Shown: positions 1 through 12,345 of the stretch, piece after piece
Layout: every line of letters begins with the position of its first letter
Position numbering within the stretch: the first letter of the stretch is position 1
Assembly (NCBI GenBank): GCA_028015205.1
Contig: CM051515.1
Location: forward strand, 10,372,001-10,436,000
Source: Mytilisepta virgata
Taxonomy: Eukaryota; Mollusca; Bivalvia; Mytilida; Mytilidae
DNA: 64,000 bases
Reading direction: 5' to 3'
Made by a program: the position numbers and the translations under genes
The notes under the pieces: generated by a model
Seen by the model: only the letters and a program-made list of their open reading frames with translations
Told to the model about the DNA's origin: nothing
Database searches by the model: none

Positions 1-1150
1 CAATATTTCTATCAGTGTTCAGGCGAGCACACTTGTAGTCAGTATTTTATTTTATTTTATTTCGTTCATCAGATAAGAGCAATCAGTAACATTCATGCAA
101 ACATAGTTCCAAAAAGTACATTAATTACAAAAGCGGCATTGTATAAACCGGTATTTTATTACTCACTGAAGATATGGACCGAAAATACATTTTATAAAAA
201 CAGTCGGACCTTTTTTGCTACAAGTTTCTTGTCATCTTAATTTTCCTTTTCAATTTGATATAGATTTTATGAAATGGCAAAATACTAAGAAAAAAGAAAA
301 AACTTAATAGTTAGATAAATGATACACACCTTTCTTATCATCTAAAGCTCAACATAATGGCAAATATTACAATAAATTTCACATTTACACTGTATCTGTA
401 TCTGCATGTGTAACACAACAGATTTCAATAGCATACGTCATACCTTAACGGTCCGAGAAAATACTGATTTTACCATTAAATATTTCAGACAGTGACATAT
501 ACATTCCGTTAGATAATTAATAATTTTATCTTTAAAATAATTCAGCTGGTTAACGATTCATTAAGATAACATTGCCTTGCAGTTTACTGCCATTAGTCAG
601 CTGTTAATGATCTCGGGAATCGTAACCCGCTAATATCTATTCAAGTGCTTAACAATAAATTTCACACTGACAATAGTGACATCAAAAAAGGAAATTAAAA
701 GACACATATATTTTACCAATGAATCTATGGTATATATTCCTGATGTAGAGTTTTGTCTTGTGGGGCCAATCAGCGAACACAGCCAGATAACTAACAGATG
801 TTTTCACAGTGGAATTACTGACTGTTTTGTAAAACATATAGCTACATATTTAATACCAGAGATTTGTTCTTTAAACTGTCACTGCAAATTATCAAATTAT
901 ATAGTGATGAGGAAACTGCGGTCCGCTTAGAGATAAAATTATAGAAAGTATTTAATCAAATGATGATATAATCTAAGTACTTAACACCTTTTCACTCTTA
1001 AATGTGAAACATATTAGAAAAATCCAAAATTCCAAGCTACACGATTATATGTACCAAATCCCCGGACCAAATCATATCTCTTCAATTCTTATTATTCTCT
1101 GAGGATAACGTTTGGTTTGAACATCCGAGTCGCTATTCGGATTCATCGAA
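1..1150. other. AT-rich non-coding
   Basis: The only long frame (676-930, non-ATG start) lacks splice sites and composition bias. Nothing recognised. Confidence 0.4.
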
Positions 1151-1153
1151 TTG

Positions 1154-1269
1154 TCAGTGTACTTGCAAAGTTTCATCATTTGTACGGCATGACGTCTCCA
1201 GATCGCTCCTTCTGGAGTCCTTACAGCACATTAACGGTCCCGGGAAAGAGTCCCATATGGCAACCCAAC
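1154..1269 (-). CDS. Candidate terminal exon, unknown protein
   Basis: An acceptor (GATATACACAG) precedes a frame ending WVAIWDSFPGPLMCCKD...LQVH and a TGA at 1154-1156. The segment is GC-richer than its surroundings and cysteine-bearing (CC, C). The frame also stays open upstream of the acceptor to about 1399, so exon structure is inferred. No family recognised. Confidence 0.3.
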
Positions 1270-1639
1270 CTGTGTATATCTTAGACGTAATAAGCATATA
1301 GATATACTTATGGTGGTGCCAAATGGAACTGTTGTCTGTTCCCGATCTTTTATCATTACTTGCGGGTTTCCACTTTTCTTCTCCCCTGTAATTTCGCATA
1401 ATTACTGTTTGTTGATTGTCAACTCCTCTGAGTTTCTGCTTACTTGCAACGATTTATCAAATTGTTTATGATTCACACAAGGCACCGATCCTTTATTACC
1501 GACGTGGTTCCTGGAATTTTTATGTTGGGTACAACATTTTTTTCCGCCTTTGTCGAAAATATTTTATTTTTTTTTTTGGGGGGGGGGGGGGGGAACTGGA
1601 AACGCAAAATAAGTTTTTACCCCGAAATTGATACTTAAA

Positions 1640-1870
1640 CTTAACAGTTACAAAATTGTAAAATTTGTGAAAACTAAGGAGCATCTCCCTCGTGCAAAGC
1701 TCTGTTCTTAGAAGGTTTTGGCTGAACCATTTTTGTCATTTTAGGTTTTTGGGTTGTTATTCTGGTTTTCAACATTTTAGGCCTTGAGCTCCACTGATGA
1801 GTCGTAAATCGACGAAATGTGCACATTTTGTGCATCAAAATTGGTATCGAAGAATTACAAATAAAAATTG
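1640..1870 (+). mobile_element. Hammerhead-bearing dispersed repeat, subfamily A
   Basis: Shared with copies at 39.3, 45.8, 47.1 and 49.0 kb: GTGAAAACTAAGGAG, a T-rich stretch, TTTTCAACATTTTAGGCC, then a hammerhead-like core and TTGGTATC. No coding capacity. The family appears to be a short non-autonomous retroelement. Confidence 0.7.
1787..1833 (+). ncRNA. Hammerhead ribozyme motif, subfamily A (stem I damaged)
   Basis: CTGATGA at 1794-1800, stem II GTCG/CGAC with loop TAAAT (1801-1813), GAAA at 1814-1817, then palindromic stem III ATGTGCACAT and an AUU cleavage triplet (1825-1827) before TTGTGC. The 5' half of stem I reads GCTCCA instead of the GCACAA seen in other copies, so stem I pairing is poor. 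Architecture is type I with a tiny, self-complementary stem III. Confidence 0.7.
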
Positions 1871-1899
1871 TGCCCCCCCCCCCACCTACCAACAGTAAT

Positions 1900-3480
1900 A
1901 AAATGTCAGTGCCTAACCTTTGATATCACGTTTGAGTAAGCTTTCATTTTTTTCCACATTTAAAGCATAATAGAACAAGATTGATAGATCTCTAGCATAG
2001 TATTTCCGGTATTTCCGAAACGGACGAAAGGTTGACATGCCTCAATAAGATCGAACAATGGTGTCAATTCATTATTGTTACGAGAAACCTCGTGCATGAT
2101 ATTTTAAGCTACAGGTGTATATTCTACAACTGATTTAATACATTTTTATAAATAGTTTTATATTCTACTTGTAATAGGGAGAGAAAAATTCAGTGATATG
2201 GGTTTGTAAATTTTGCCAGTAAAATTTTAAACAGAATAACACGTTAATAAAAGTAAATGGGGTGACTGGCTATTTAACCTGAAAAGGGGGGATGAGGAAT
2301 GTTATTTTTTTTTCTAAAAATATTTTGATTAGAATTGGAGGAATCAAAATAATCTGGTCGGGGGAGATTGAAAAAAAAATACCATTCCTGGCATACTTCA
2401 AGCAAAATATCAATTGTTTGTCTTGTAGTTGTGGATTTCATACCAAAAAACTTTTGGAAACTTTGATTGAGCATCGACGATAACTAAGAACATTGCTTTC
2501 ATAAAAGTTCCAGCGAAATCTACCTGACTGTACGCCCTCCGAATTAATAAACATAAGGTGAATAACCAATACTTATTGTGTAATATTTTTTAAAAAAAAG
2601 TAAATACAATAAGGTTTGATAACTAGAATAAGATATATAATAAATTATTTCATAATAATAATAGATAATTATACGTATTACTATCGAAAATAATATAATA
2701 ACAAAGGGTTTCGCTAAACGCAGCATGATATCGGATAATGTATTAAACGAGTTAGAAGTCCTTGAATAACTTCACAATAAGCACCCCATAAAAACAAATT
2801 AAAGAACATTACAATAACTCTAGCTATCAGACAATACAGTGAACTATACAGGTACCTTTATGTCTACTAACCATGTAAAAATATTTTCCGTTCTTCATAT
2901 ACTGAGTCCGTATTTAAATATAGAAACATGGAAACATGTTTTTCAGGAGTCCAAGTTAACTTCAAAATAGAAAAATCGAGACTTTAAAGAAATGTCTTTT
3001 GAAAATGTCTATTGAAAAATACGATCTAAATATTTCATTTCATATTTAATACACAAAGTATTCGACCTAACAAAATATTTTTACGGAAATCAGGTGAAAA
3101 AATGTTACAAAATAACGTATCCTGAAATATTGCTTCTTTTAAACTACATGTTGCCAGGATACTCTGAAAGCACTGGAGATACTCTCCGTAATAAGCACTT
3201 GAACATCCACTTTTGTCATTTGCAAACAACATTCTATTACTTTAAGATAATCATTGTAAAATTTACAGAAAAAATCAGCAGCAGATTTGTTCCCTTCATG
3301 AATCTAAATTTGCCAAATGATTCCAAATATTCATTTTATCTCGTCAAAATTTGCAAAATTTCCTATCTATTAATTCTATTAATCTTTCATACAATTATTT
3401 AGCTGAGAACAAGATATATCTTAAAAAGATCGGTTTGCGTTTACACTAGTTCAGGAGAGATCGATCGCGTTCGACCTTTA
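1900..3480. other. AT-rich non-coding
   Basis: Short frames only, including overlapping frames on both strands at 2274-2483. Nothing recognised. Confidence 0.4.
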
Positions 3481-3486
3481 TTGATC

Positions 3487-3756
3487 TTAATCTCGAAAAT
3501 AATTTAACGAGGTTTTATAAAAATAGGAAAGTATGTCCTTAATGTCATCACATATCCGCTTAAATATTTCCTCCAGCAGAATACTCTGATTGGTCCAGTA
3601 CACTCTCGTCACTCCATGCACAGTTCCATTAAAGCACCGTTTCCTCGTGCCTCCAAGATTCACCTCGCTCTCCATACAGGATTTTACTCTGAAGTGATAC
3701 ACCTGTAGTTTAGGCGCCAAAATGCGCAGCATCATTATCATAATTAAAAATATCAT
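3487..3756 (-). CDS. Small ORF or terminal exon, possibly secreted
   Basis: 89 codons from ATG at 3756 to TAA. The first 13 or so residues are hydrophobic (MIFLIMIMMLRIL). The rest has three cysteines, N-glycosylation sites (NGT, NQS) and a helical acidic C-terminus (SILLEEIFKRICDDIKDIL). GC content over codons 25-70 is well above background. An internal CTACAG/GTGTAT could instead be an acceptor. Inverted GATCGATCG/GTTCGA-type motifs lie on both sides (about 3425-3480 and 3770-3800). No family recognised. Confidence 0.4.
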   Translation of the reverse strand: MIFLIMIMMLRILAPKLQVYHFRVKSCMESEVNLGGTRKRCFNGTVHGVTRVYWTNQSILLEEIFKRICDDIKDILSYFYKTSLNYFRD

Positions 3757-3837
3757 ACCGTACTTTTGTTTAGATCGAACACGATCGATTAACCGTTTAC
3801 ATTTAAGAAAAATCGATTCATAAAAGATCCATCTTTG

Positions 3838-3863
3838 AAAGTCTACCTCTAGAGGTAGACTTT
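3838..3863. repeat. 26-bp perfect palindrome
   Basis: AAAGTCTACCTCT is followed immediately by its exact reverse complement, centred on CTAGAG. It lies 80 bp from the 3.5 kb ORF, inside GATCGAT-rich sequence. Confidence 0.9.
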
Positions 3864-4627
3864 TTAAGACCGATTAAAGATCGATCTTTTCCGTTTACAT
3901 ATAGCTGAGTTAAATCAGTGTCACATATCTTAAAACTTAAGTCTCGTAAGTATTTTTTGCATATATCAAAAGTACACACAAAATGCCTTGTGTTAAATTT
4001 TAGCACAAAATGTAAAATTGTTTTAAAAATCAGCAACGAAAACTGATCGGGCAGTGTGCTCTAAAAAAGTTGTACAATAAAGTGAAATCATAACAGTTAG
4101 GCAATTAACTGTTTCTGTTATTACATCGCATTCCCTTCACCCAATTTATCTCGAAACATATAAAAGAAAATGAAATATGTTGACTGAAAGCAGAAATCAA
4201 AATGAAATTAAAAAATTCGCCATTGGTATAAATATATACGTTTCCGGTAACATTGCTAAATAAATGTAAACCGCTCTGATCCCTTTTATCATGAAAAACG
4301 TATAAAATGGAAGACGTCTGTTGACACACCACTACATGCACTCATGAAGATGAATTAATGGTACTATTTTGTACATTTTAGGAACCATTTGAAAAAATCA
4401 AAATCCGATTGAAAATAATTAAAACGATAAGTCGTGTGTCTGTAAGTTTATACGGATGCACCGTCCTCCTGCACATGTAATTCCCATATATTATTTATGG
4501 TGATAAATTGTTTTGAAAATTATTTTAAATATATGAAAGTTTCATAATATATCTTGGTTACATTAATTTTAGAATAATGAATCCATGTACTCAATTATGA
4601 TTTTGACATAAGGACCGAAAAGCTAAA

Positions 4628-5500
4628 ATTTAATCGAGCATGAAATGAAAGTTATGTGGACTTATATTTTACTGATCTGTGTTGAACTAAAGAACATATC
4701 ATCGATATATCATTAATAATATCATCACATGTTTTTTGGGGGAAATAGATTAAAATGCAAAAACATAATCAAATTCATTCTACCATAAAATGTAGGTCAT
4801 TTACGAATAGTGATTCAAATACAGAACTATTTTGTACTTTATAATAAAATAACTGTTATTATGAAATATCATTAATAAATTGCTATTTGTTCTTTAATAA
4901 TACATATAAATTCAAAGATTAAATAAAAGTCATTCGAGCATGAAATGTAGTCCATGGTGACTCAAATATTTCCTACTTGTGTCATACTATATCAGGGGAA
5001 TGCGGTTTTGAAATATCATCAATATCCTGCCATGGGTTCTTTAAAAATATACCTAAATGCAAAAATTTTAATAAAGTCACTACGTAAAATATAGGTCATT
5101 GTCATTCAAATATTGCTGACTTTTGTTGTATTATATAAGATGAATGCATAGGTCTAATATCATTGATATTTCTCAAGAGGTTTCAGAGAAATGGCCCTTA
5201 AGCCTAGTCACTCATGCATGAAATGTGGGTCATACTGACCCAACTGTTGGAGAAATGCATTATATAATATTAAACAATTATTGTGGTGAAGTATCATTGA
5301 TATAACACCATGGATTCCTAGGATATGAAACTAAAAACAAAACTTATCAGAGTCACTCATTCATCAAACGTAGGTCAAAATGACTCAAATGTTGTTCATC
5401 GGTGTTAATTTTCAGGGGGGTGATTGTAGTGGTATAATATCATTGATATATCTCAATCGGTTTCTGAGAATGGACCTAAACGCAAACGCTTAACCAAGCT
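4628..5500. repeat. Degenerate tandem array, about 145-bp unit, six copies
   Basis: The phrase CATGAAATGTAGGTCAT recurs at about 4639, 4784, 4939, 5083, 5217 and 5362. Each copy is followed by GACTCAAAT, ATATCATTGATAT and TAAATGCAAAAA-like text. No coding potential. Confidence 0.8.
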
Positions 5501-5882
5501 AAAAAAAAATGACTTTATTGTACATCTAAAACGGTAAGAGTGTTAGAAATTGACGTGAGAAACGGATGTTAAATATTTTTTTAACTTTTTTAGCTAGGTA
5601 CGTGATTTAAAACAAACTTCATAAAAATCAAATATATAAGAATAACACGCAAATTATCAAAATTAAATTTATTGATACCAATTGGGCCTGTTTCCCAAAA
5701 ATTACTCCCAAACCGTTTATCTTAATGGAGTGGGTTGGCATTGAAGGAGAAGGATATTTTCAATAGAATAAGAGTACGTGTAAATGGTTTAAACAGAAAC
5801 ATAAATGTCTTCAAACGATGTGGACGACAAACTCATACCATTATACGAACGCAGTTTTTTTTGCGGTCGTATAAAAATCAGA

Positions 5883-5885
<3 letters not shown>

Positions 5886-5937
<52 letters not shown>
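5886..5937. repeat. (TA)n microsatellite
   Basis: About 26 uninterrupted TA dinucleotides. Confidence 0.98.
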
Positions 5938-5940
<3 letters not shown>

Positions 5941-6102
5941 TGCTATAACATTGACCTTCTTAATAAATGGTCATTTATACGGCCAAGTTCTAACAATGTA
6001 ACCTTAATCCATAATCTTTTAATCTGTTTCTTATACTCAGTGGTGAATTTCTGTTAATTGTGTGTTTAAATGATCCTGGTAGACAATCAGTAATATTCAT
6101 TG

Positions 6103-6310
6103 TCATTTTCTCTGTGCAGTGGTGGGAATGAATGTTGTTCCATTTTTCTGCATTACATTTATTTCAACAGTGTCATTGCTGCATTGCACCACTTCACCCA
6201 AAATAGCTATAGTGTCCGATAGCTGACAAATAATATTTTCTCCTGTCGTATATATCGTCTTCTGTCCGCATGAGTTCCTCTCGTAACACCAGGTGTTGCG
6301 TAGTAAATAC
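6103..6310 (-). CDS. Candidate terminal exon, four-cysteine protein
   Basis: AACATTTCACAG is followed by a 69-codon frame: YLLRNTWCYERNSCG, then IICQLSDTIAILGEVVQC, ending TTAQRK and TGA. The four cysteines, NDT glycosylation site and raised GC suggest a secreted or membrane ectodomain. The acceptor implies one base completes a codon from an upstream exon that I did not locate. Family not recognised. Confidence 0.45.
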
Positions 6311-6361
6311 CTGTGAAATGTTATCAACATATTAACGCATAAAGAGTGACAGGTTTATAAA

Positions 6362-7045
6362 ACTAGAGGCTCACCTGAGCCTGAGTCACTCACCTGGCTC
6401 TATTAGGCCATTTAAAAAGCTGTTTAATGCAAAATTGCCAAAGTAACCTTGATATTTTACTTTTGACCTAAAACTAGAAATTATATATTTCAGGTCTATC
6501 ACTTATTTGAAACTGCATTTTCCCCCTATTGGGTCCTGTGGTAGCCATCTTGGATATCCGATCAGCATCAAGATTATAAATTTGGTACAGGATTATCATA
6601 CAATCATTCAGGCATATTATCAATTTAATCTGTCAAACGGTTGTTTGTATGTATTTCCCATAAGATCCTAGGTTAATTATGTCCAATGGTGGCGGCAATC
6701 TTGGATTTCCAATCGGCACCAAAATTACAAATTTAGTAGAGGACAATCTAAGGAACATTCCTACAAAGTAGAATCTCATTTGGCCTTGTGTTTTCTGACA
6801 AGAAGATTTTTTAAATTTCAGCCAATCAGAACACATTATTGGACCTATCAGCCATATTGAATATTCTATCAGAACCAAATTACAAATTCTGAAAAGGAAC
6901 TTCCCAGGAACATTGTTGCCAAGTTTGGTTCCATTTGGTTGAGTGGTTTCTTTAGAATAAGATTGAAATGTGAAAAGTTAACGGACGGACGGACGACGGC
7001 GGACGCAAAGTGACGACAAAAACCAATCCAACCTGTATTTTCTTT
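6362..7045 (+). repeat. Dispersed mollusc repeat with internal tandem units
   Basis: Begins GAGGCTCACCTGAGCC, ends in an ACGGACGGACGACGGCGGACGC-type tail. Internally, 'TTGGATNTCCNATCAGCACCAAAATTACAAATTT' recurs about three times at 160-190 bp. Same design as 53.05-53.83 kb. Confidence 0.7.
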
Positions 7046-7775
7046 TATCCTGCAATTCGGCTATATGGCGGCAGCCAAAATGCATTGACTGTATATTAGG
7101 TTGTAATACGGTCACTGACTGTATATCACTTTTATTGTGGCGCAACAGTACATAAACTTAGAATTTTACTTGTAACTTGTGACGTTGTGAAATGCTACGA
7201 TTTTGTGCTTGCTTTATGCAGAAAGTCGCTGTTTTCCAGTGATTTTTGCCAGACTTAATGTTTTAGGATGTTTAAGGATAAACAGAATATGTGTACATTG
7301 TCTCTTGATATAAAATGTAATCAAACTCGGAATGAAACAGGTGAGAAAAGCTCGGCGATCCGCGCATTACAAAGGCTTGTCCGGATGAATTTTATTCTTC
7401 CGACACAATGAACACATATTCTATTCTATACCGCAAGTTCTTTTAAGCAACCAAAAAGTGTTGACTATACTTCCCGGTTATATATGGTCAGTGAGAGTAT
7501 ATTAACATCAGGAGATTTTCAAAACGTGATCTACAGACATACCTTTCGATTTTCAAATTGCAAAGTGCATGTTATCTCCCAACATAAGCGCATCCGATTT
7601 TAACTTTGCATTTAGAATATACCGTGATGCATTTGTATTACGCAGCCTAAACAAAAAAAAATCATTAAGATGCCTCTCGCGTCTATCGGGCACAGAATAC
7701 GTGTTTTCCATGTTTAATGTAAATACTCAGGGTTTCTTAATAATTGCGCTATTCCATAATGAAAAAAAGATTTAC

Positions 7776-7988
7776 CTGCTTGAAGTCATTTCTTTTGTAT
7801 AGATACTTCTGTACAAGTTCCTTTTCCTTTCTCCTAATGCTGAATCTCGTAATTTCGGGTAATGTACATGCATTTAAGTGATCTAACGGCCAAATAATGT
7901 CCTCGTTTCTTGCTTCAGGAGCTGGATTTTCAAGAAAGGAATTCCACCATGATATTCGATCTTCTGTGAACTTTGCAAGTTTGTAATC
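7776..7988 (-). CDS. Candidate internal exon, 71 codons, unknown protein
   Basis: An open frame with no in-frame ATG near its start. It runs from after TTTATAAG to a CAG/GTAAAT donor. It encodes TEDRISWWNSFLEN, RNEDIIWPLDHL and RFSIRRKEKELVQKYLYKRN. It is 213 nt (phase 0), rich in charged residues, and GC-rich relative to flanks, all typical of coding sequence. The acceptor has a poor pyrimidine tract, so its 5' edge is uncertain. It could belong with the 6.1 kb terminal exon if another exon fixes the phase. No family recognised. Confidence 0.45.
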
Positions 7989-8069
7989 CTTATAAACCGC
8001 ATTTTATCTTACAGGAAGTAATAATTGTAGCTAGGTCGCTTGGTATCGGAGAACTGACGTTGGGGTTTT

Positions 8070-8308
8070 ACGCCGTCTTCAGCACATTTGACTATTTCGC
8101 GGCGGCTAGTTTGTATTGGTGAAGGAAGCCGGAGTACGCGGAGAGAACCACCGACCTTCGGTAGGAAAATTGGCAATACTTGTCAATTAAGATCGGAGTT
8201 GAACACACCCCGCTACAAGTGAGATTCTCAGTGTTGACAGTCTAGTCATGACGAACTATCTAGACCACTCGGCCACCGAGCTCCCCCCCCCCCCCCCCCC
8301 CCCCCCCT
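8070..8308 (-). mobile_element. tRNA-derived SINE (type 1), truncated head
   Basis: The reverse complement matches the intact copy at 29.9 kb across the tRNA-like head (GGCCGAGTGGTC), CCGACCTTCGG core and GCGGCG...GGCGTAAAACCCCAAC tail. The tRNA end runs into a C25 tract (8283-8307). Diverged relative to the 29.9 kb copy. Confidence 0.8.
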
Positions 8309-8944
8309 TTTCCACGCTAAATAAGGGGTAACTAGACAACTTCCTTATTTTGTATAATAATCGATTTTGTATTAATTCAATTCAATATTTTATTGCCAAA
8401 ATGTAAGATATAACTATTACTCGTCTTTTATGAGTGCATAAAGTAATGAGAAATAAGCATATGGAGCTAATAGTTTGTTGATAAATAATTCCGCTATGAT
8501 GGAGATTTTTAGATTTTGAAGATAGCTGAAGATGCTTCTTACGCACTTTAAAATAAGATTTATTACATGTATTTCAAAACCACGGTAACAATATACATTT
8601 ACTGTATGCAGTAATAACTCTATGATCGTGCATTGAAAATTAAATACATGTATTTATATATCTGACTCAAGATAGCGTATAAAAAGAAGTTTTTATATTC
8701 GGGCGTTTTCCCCAAAATTGTCGAATGTATACAATGAATACAAATATGACAAGCCATCGAGTACTCTATTTTTGTAACAGATATTGCAAGATTTTGCGGA
8801 ATAACGAAAGCTTATCCGTGATGTATATTTGGGTCGGTAAGAAAATAAAATTGAATAATATTCGGTGTAATTGTAGTTTTATGCATGTATGCTGCGATAA
8901 AATAAAACCAGAAGAACTATGGCTACAATAATATAAAGAATAAC

Positions 8945-9022
8945 ATTCTTTGATATCAATTTTGTTGCCCAAATGACAACGTTTTGTCTCATCACTTGTG
9001 CTCAAGGCCTTAAAAATTGAAA
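8945..9022 (-). mobile_element. Hammerhead repeat fragment, subfamily A, inactive
   Basis: On the minus strand: AGGCCTTGAGCACAA then GTGATGA (C to G in CTGATGA) and a disrupted stem II. The core change should abolish cleavage. Confidence 0.6.
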
Positions 9023-9800
9023 AAAACAAAACAACAATCCAAAAAGTTTGTTAATTGGAAACATTCAAAATCAATTTGATAAAAAAAAATAGCTGGTACG
9101 CGATGGCAATGTACAGATTTTCTGATAGTTTCACAGAAATCTATTCACTGGTTTTAGGAGTTGACGACGGGACATTACCATATTATAAAGAAATGGTAAA
9201 GTCCATATTTGTCTGTGGAAAATGCCAAAAATCATTCTGTTGAAAAATATTACAACTGGTGCAATGTTTATTGAAGATTCCCTGAAATTTTCACAGAAAT
9301 TCATATCATAACACCAACATTTGTAATACTCGTTCTTTTTCATTATTTTTTCATCTTCATATCTTGTTGATATTCTTGTGAATTTGTACTGCAAAATTCC
9401 ACAGAAAATAACATGCTTCAATTTGATGTTACCTCTCCGTGGTGAGCAGGGGAAAAAGGTATGAACCTGGCTAACGGGAGAGGTATTTTTTCAGAAAAGT
9501 GACATTTAAATATATGCGAAAAAGGAACACAAACAGCATGGAAATTCTTCTCTGTTGAAATGACAATAATGTATATTTTTAACTTTTTTTTTAAATTTAT
9601 TTTTGATATCACCAAAACTACTAATTTATATTCTATGAACTCATTTTTTCATATAAGCTCAAATACGTGGTGATATTAGTAAAAAATACTTTTAATTCAT
9701 AAGCAAAACCGTTTTGAACAATGGTATATTGAAACTGTGTTAAGTATCTGTCAGTTATCCATGTGTGTAATTTGGAATAGAAATTATCTGGTACTTAATT

Positions 9801-9999
9801 ATGCCATGCGTGTCAAACAAATTAATTGTTCCGATTCTTGTATATTTTATTGCCTTAATGTGTCAGAAAAATGAAGAAAGAATTTCAAACGCAACGCGCA
9901 CGCTCTACTCTCAAGTAGAAACAAGGTGCGAGCAGATTGTTTTTGGAAATTATCTACAGCGATATACGTTTGACGGTTGGCATAACAGACATTTTATTG
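9801..9999 (+). CDS. Candidate first coding exon with signal peptide
   Basis: ATG at 9801 opens 66 codons and ends at ATTG/GTAAGC. Residues 7-21 (KLIVPILVYFIALMC) are a hydrophobic signal-like core. The mature part contains NAT glycosylation and RCEQIVFGNYLQRYTFDGW. If unspliced the frame continues to a stop near 10109. The next exon (phase 1) was not identified with confidence. Family not recognised. Confidence 0.45.
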
Positions 10000-11160
10000 G
10001 TAAGCATTTTAAATTATTTTCTTCGTTTCAGAACATTTTCTTTGAGAGGCAACATTATCATTTTTATTTATTTAACTTCAACTTTTTTACCATTTATTTT
10101 TTTTTATAAAACACGATAATATAGTTATATATTCTACACTTAAAATTTTATTAGTTTGTCACTTTATTATTTGTAATTTTCATCTTTTTTTTATTTATAA
10201 ACTATTGAACTGATTGATTGAAATATGAATTTATTATAATTTATATATTTATAGATAACAAATAATCAGTCATTAAAAAATTCTTAATCAACTTTTATAC
10301 ACCAAATATAAGTCTGATCAAATAAAAAAATTAAAATAAAAAAAATCGCTAGTTACATGTTTGAATACACAAATCTCCAGTCATATAATTCACAATATTC
10401 CGTAACCCCAGTGTTTTTTTTTTTTGTGTGTAATGAAGTAATTGATTCGGAAGGGGGATGGGTGGTGCCTTTTTTTGGATACAAGGATTCATATTAATTT
10501 AAATTCTTATTAACATGCTTAATCTGGAGTGTGCGCTTATAAGATCATTATGAGATATCTATAAGAAAAACAAGGCCCGGGGAAATTCTAATTTAAAATA
10601 CAAGCGATTGTAAATTTTAAATCGAACTTTTAAAATTATGAATGGAAACAAAAAATAAAGAGAATTAAAGAACCCTTAAACGAATTACTTTTATACTGAT
10701 ACGAAAAATCCTTTAAAATACGTCTATATGTGTTCAAACCTTGTTATTTTCGATTTTAACACTATTATGTTTACTTTGCTTTTACGTTTCCAAAAAAAAA
10801 CTCATCAAAATCTAAAAAAAAAAATAAATGAAATAAACAAATTAATTTTACTAATGTTACAATTAGATAACTAGGCACTTACCATCCAAGATTTGATCCT
10901 TTTCCAGTAGAAGCAAATAAATCGTACATAGAAATCATCTTAAATGATAATGACAACACTTTTCCAAATTAAAATGTCAGTTCTTTATTTATAAGTTTCC
11001 ATAGAATAAAGTAAAACTTATACTACTTATATTGACGACATTTTAAATAAGACGTTTCATTCCTAAGTTCAGAATTTTTAGTTCAAGCGCAAAAATTATG
11101 AACGTTCCTTCGCGCTTTGAATATACTACTTTCATTGGTCGCAAAATTTCAAACTATTTA
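10000..11160. other. AT-rich sequence between the two plus-strand candidate exons
   Basis: Several T or A homopolymers; no further exon found with matching phase. Confidence 0.4.
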
Positions 11161-11164
11161 GATC

Positions 11165-11237
11165 ATGGATTCTGGCGGCTGCGATGTGTATGATTTTAAA
11201 GAAGTCGATGACATTGTCCATTTGAGTGCTTCTGAAG
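11165..11237 (+). CDS. Candidate first coding exon (MDSGG...)
   Basis: ATG at 11165 opens 24 codons plus one base ending at GAAG/GTAAGA. The peptide is acidic (GCDVYDFKEVDDIVHLS). An ATTGG (inverted CCAAT) lies about 30 bp upstream and the leader is less AT-rich. Its phase is compatible with the acceptor at 13001. Confidence 0.45.
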
Positions 11238-11489
11238 GTAAGAACTAAATTATAATATTGAAGTCGTTAGATGTTTGTCTATCAATAATATATTTTGTAT
11301 ATAAAAAAAAAACCGGGAAAAAAAAACAAATTACTTAAACTATATGACATCTTGAATTCGAAAAGCCAATCAAATCGCGTACAAAATATATTGAATCAAG
11401 TAAGTATTGTGTTGGCCAAGCGCAAAGTTTCCCAAACGAAGTTCCTTCATAAGCTACTGTAAAAGGAAATGTTCAATGACCCCCCCCCC

Positions 11490-12133
11490 CCCCCAAAAAA
11501 AAAATCATACATCTATGAATGCATCTTATTATAAGGAGTTGGGATCTGAAGGATTTCCAAATTTCCAATGAAGAATATATTTGGAAGGGGTGGGGCATAC
11601 CCCTAAAGACCCGCATATACATCAATGAATGCATCTTTCCATTAGAAATAAGAACAATATGGTTATAGAGAAGGGCAGGTGTTTCATAACAAATCTATTT
11701 TCGGAGGGGGGGGGCATATCCGTAGGGACCCTCCCTTACATCAATAAATATATCATCCCATAAGGAGTAAGAATATATATGGTTTTAGGGTGGGGATCTG
11801 TGGGGTTTCAAAGTTATTATTTTGAGGGGGAGAGGCATACCCCTAGAGACCCTCTATATACAACGATGAATAAGGAAAAAAGAATATATATGGTAATTGT
11901 GAGGGGATCTCAAATGTTTCATAGCAACAAAGACAAACTATTTTGAAGGGGTGGGGCATACCTCCTAGCCCCCCCCCCCCATTATACGTCATTGAATACA
12001 TCTTCCCATAAGGAGTAAGAATATATATGCTTATAGCCTGGGGATCACATGGTTTTCAAAATTACAATTTTGAGGGACAGGGCATGACCCTAGGGACTCC
12101 ATATATACATCGATGAATGTATATTTCCATAAG

Positions 12134-12195
<62 letters not shown>

Positions 12196-12345
12196 TTAAA
12201 GGCTCGGGATCTCAAAGGTTTCAAAGTAACAAATATAAATCTATTTTAAGAGGGTGGGTCATACATATGGCCCCATGGACCCCCAATATACATCATTGAA
12301 TGTATCTTCTCATAATGACTAAGAATATATATATAGTTATAGGAA
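11490..12345. repeat. Degenerate tandem array, about 120-bp unit, seven copies
   Basis: GATGAATGCATCTTCCCATAAGGAGTAAGAATATATATGG recurs at roughly 11517, 11627, 11746, 11867, 11994, 12115 and 12298. It is joined by GGGGATCTCAAAGGTTTCAAA and GGGGTGGGGCATACCCC. One unit has been expanded by a (TA)n run. Confidence 0.85.
12139..12193. repeat. (TA)n microsatellite inside the 120-bp array
   Basis: About 27 TA repeats growing out of the AATATATATGG segment of one array unit, which shows how that microsatellite was seeded. Confidence 0.97.

Noticed and set aside
5735..6001. Frame with a long YIYIYI run
   Set aside because: Translation of the (TA)n tract; likewise 12117-12299 and 20057-20428.
9431..9484. 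Inverted repeat ACCTCTCCGT / ACGGGAGAGGT
   Set aside because: Interrupted by one base and isolated; no terminator or operator interpretation applies in this genome.
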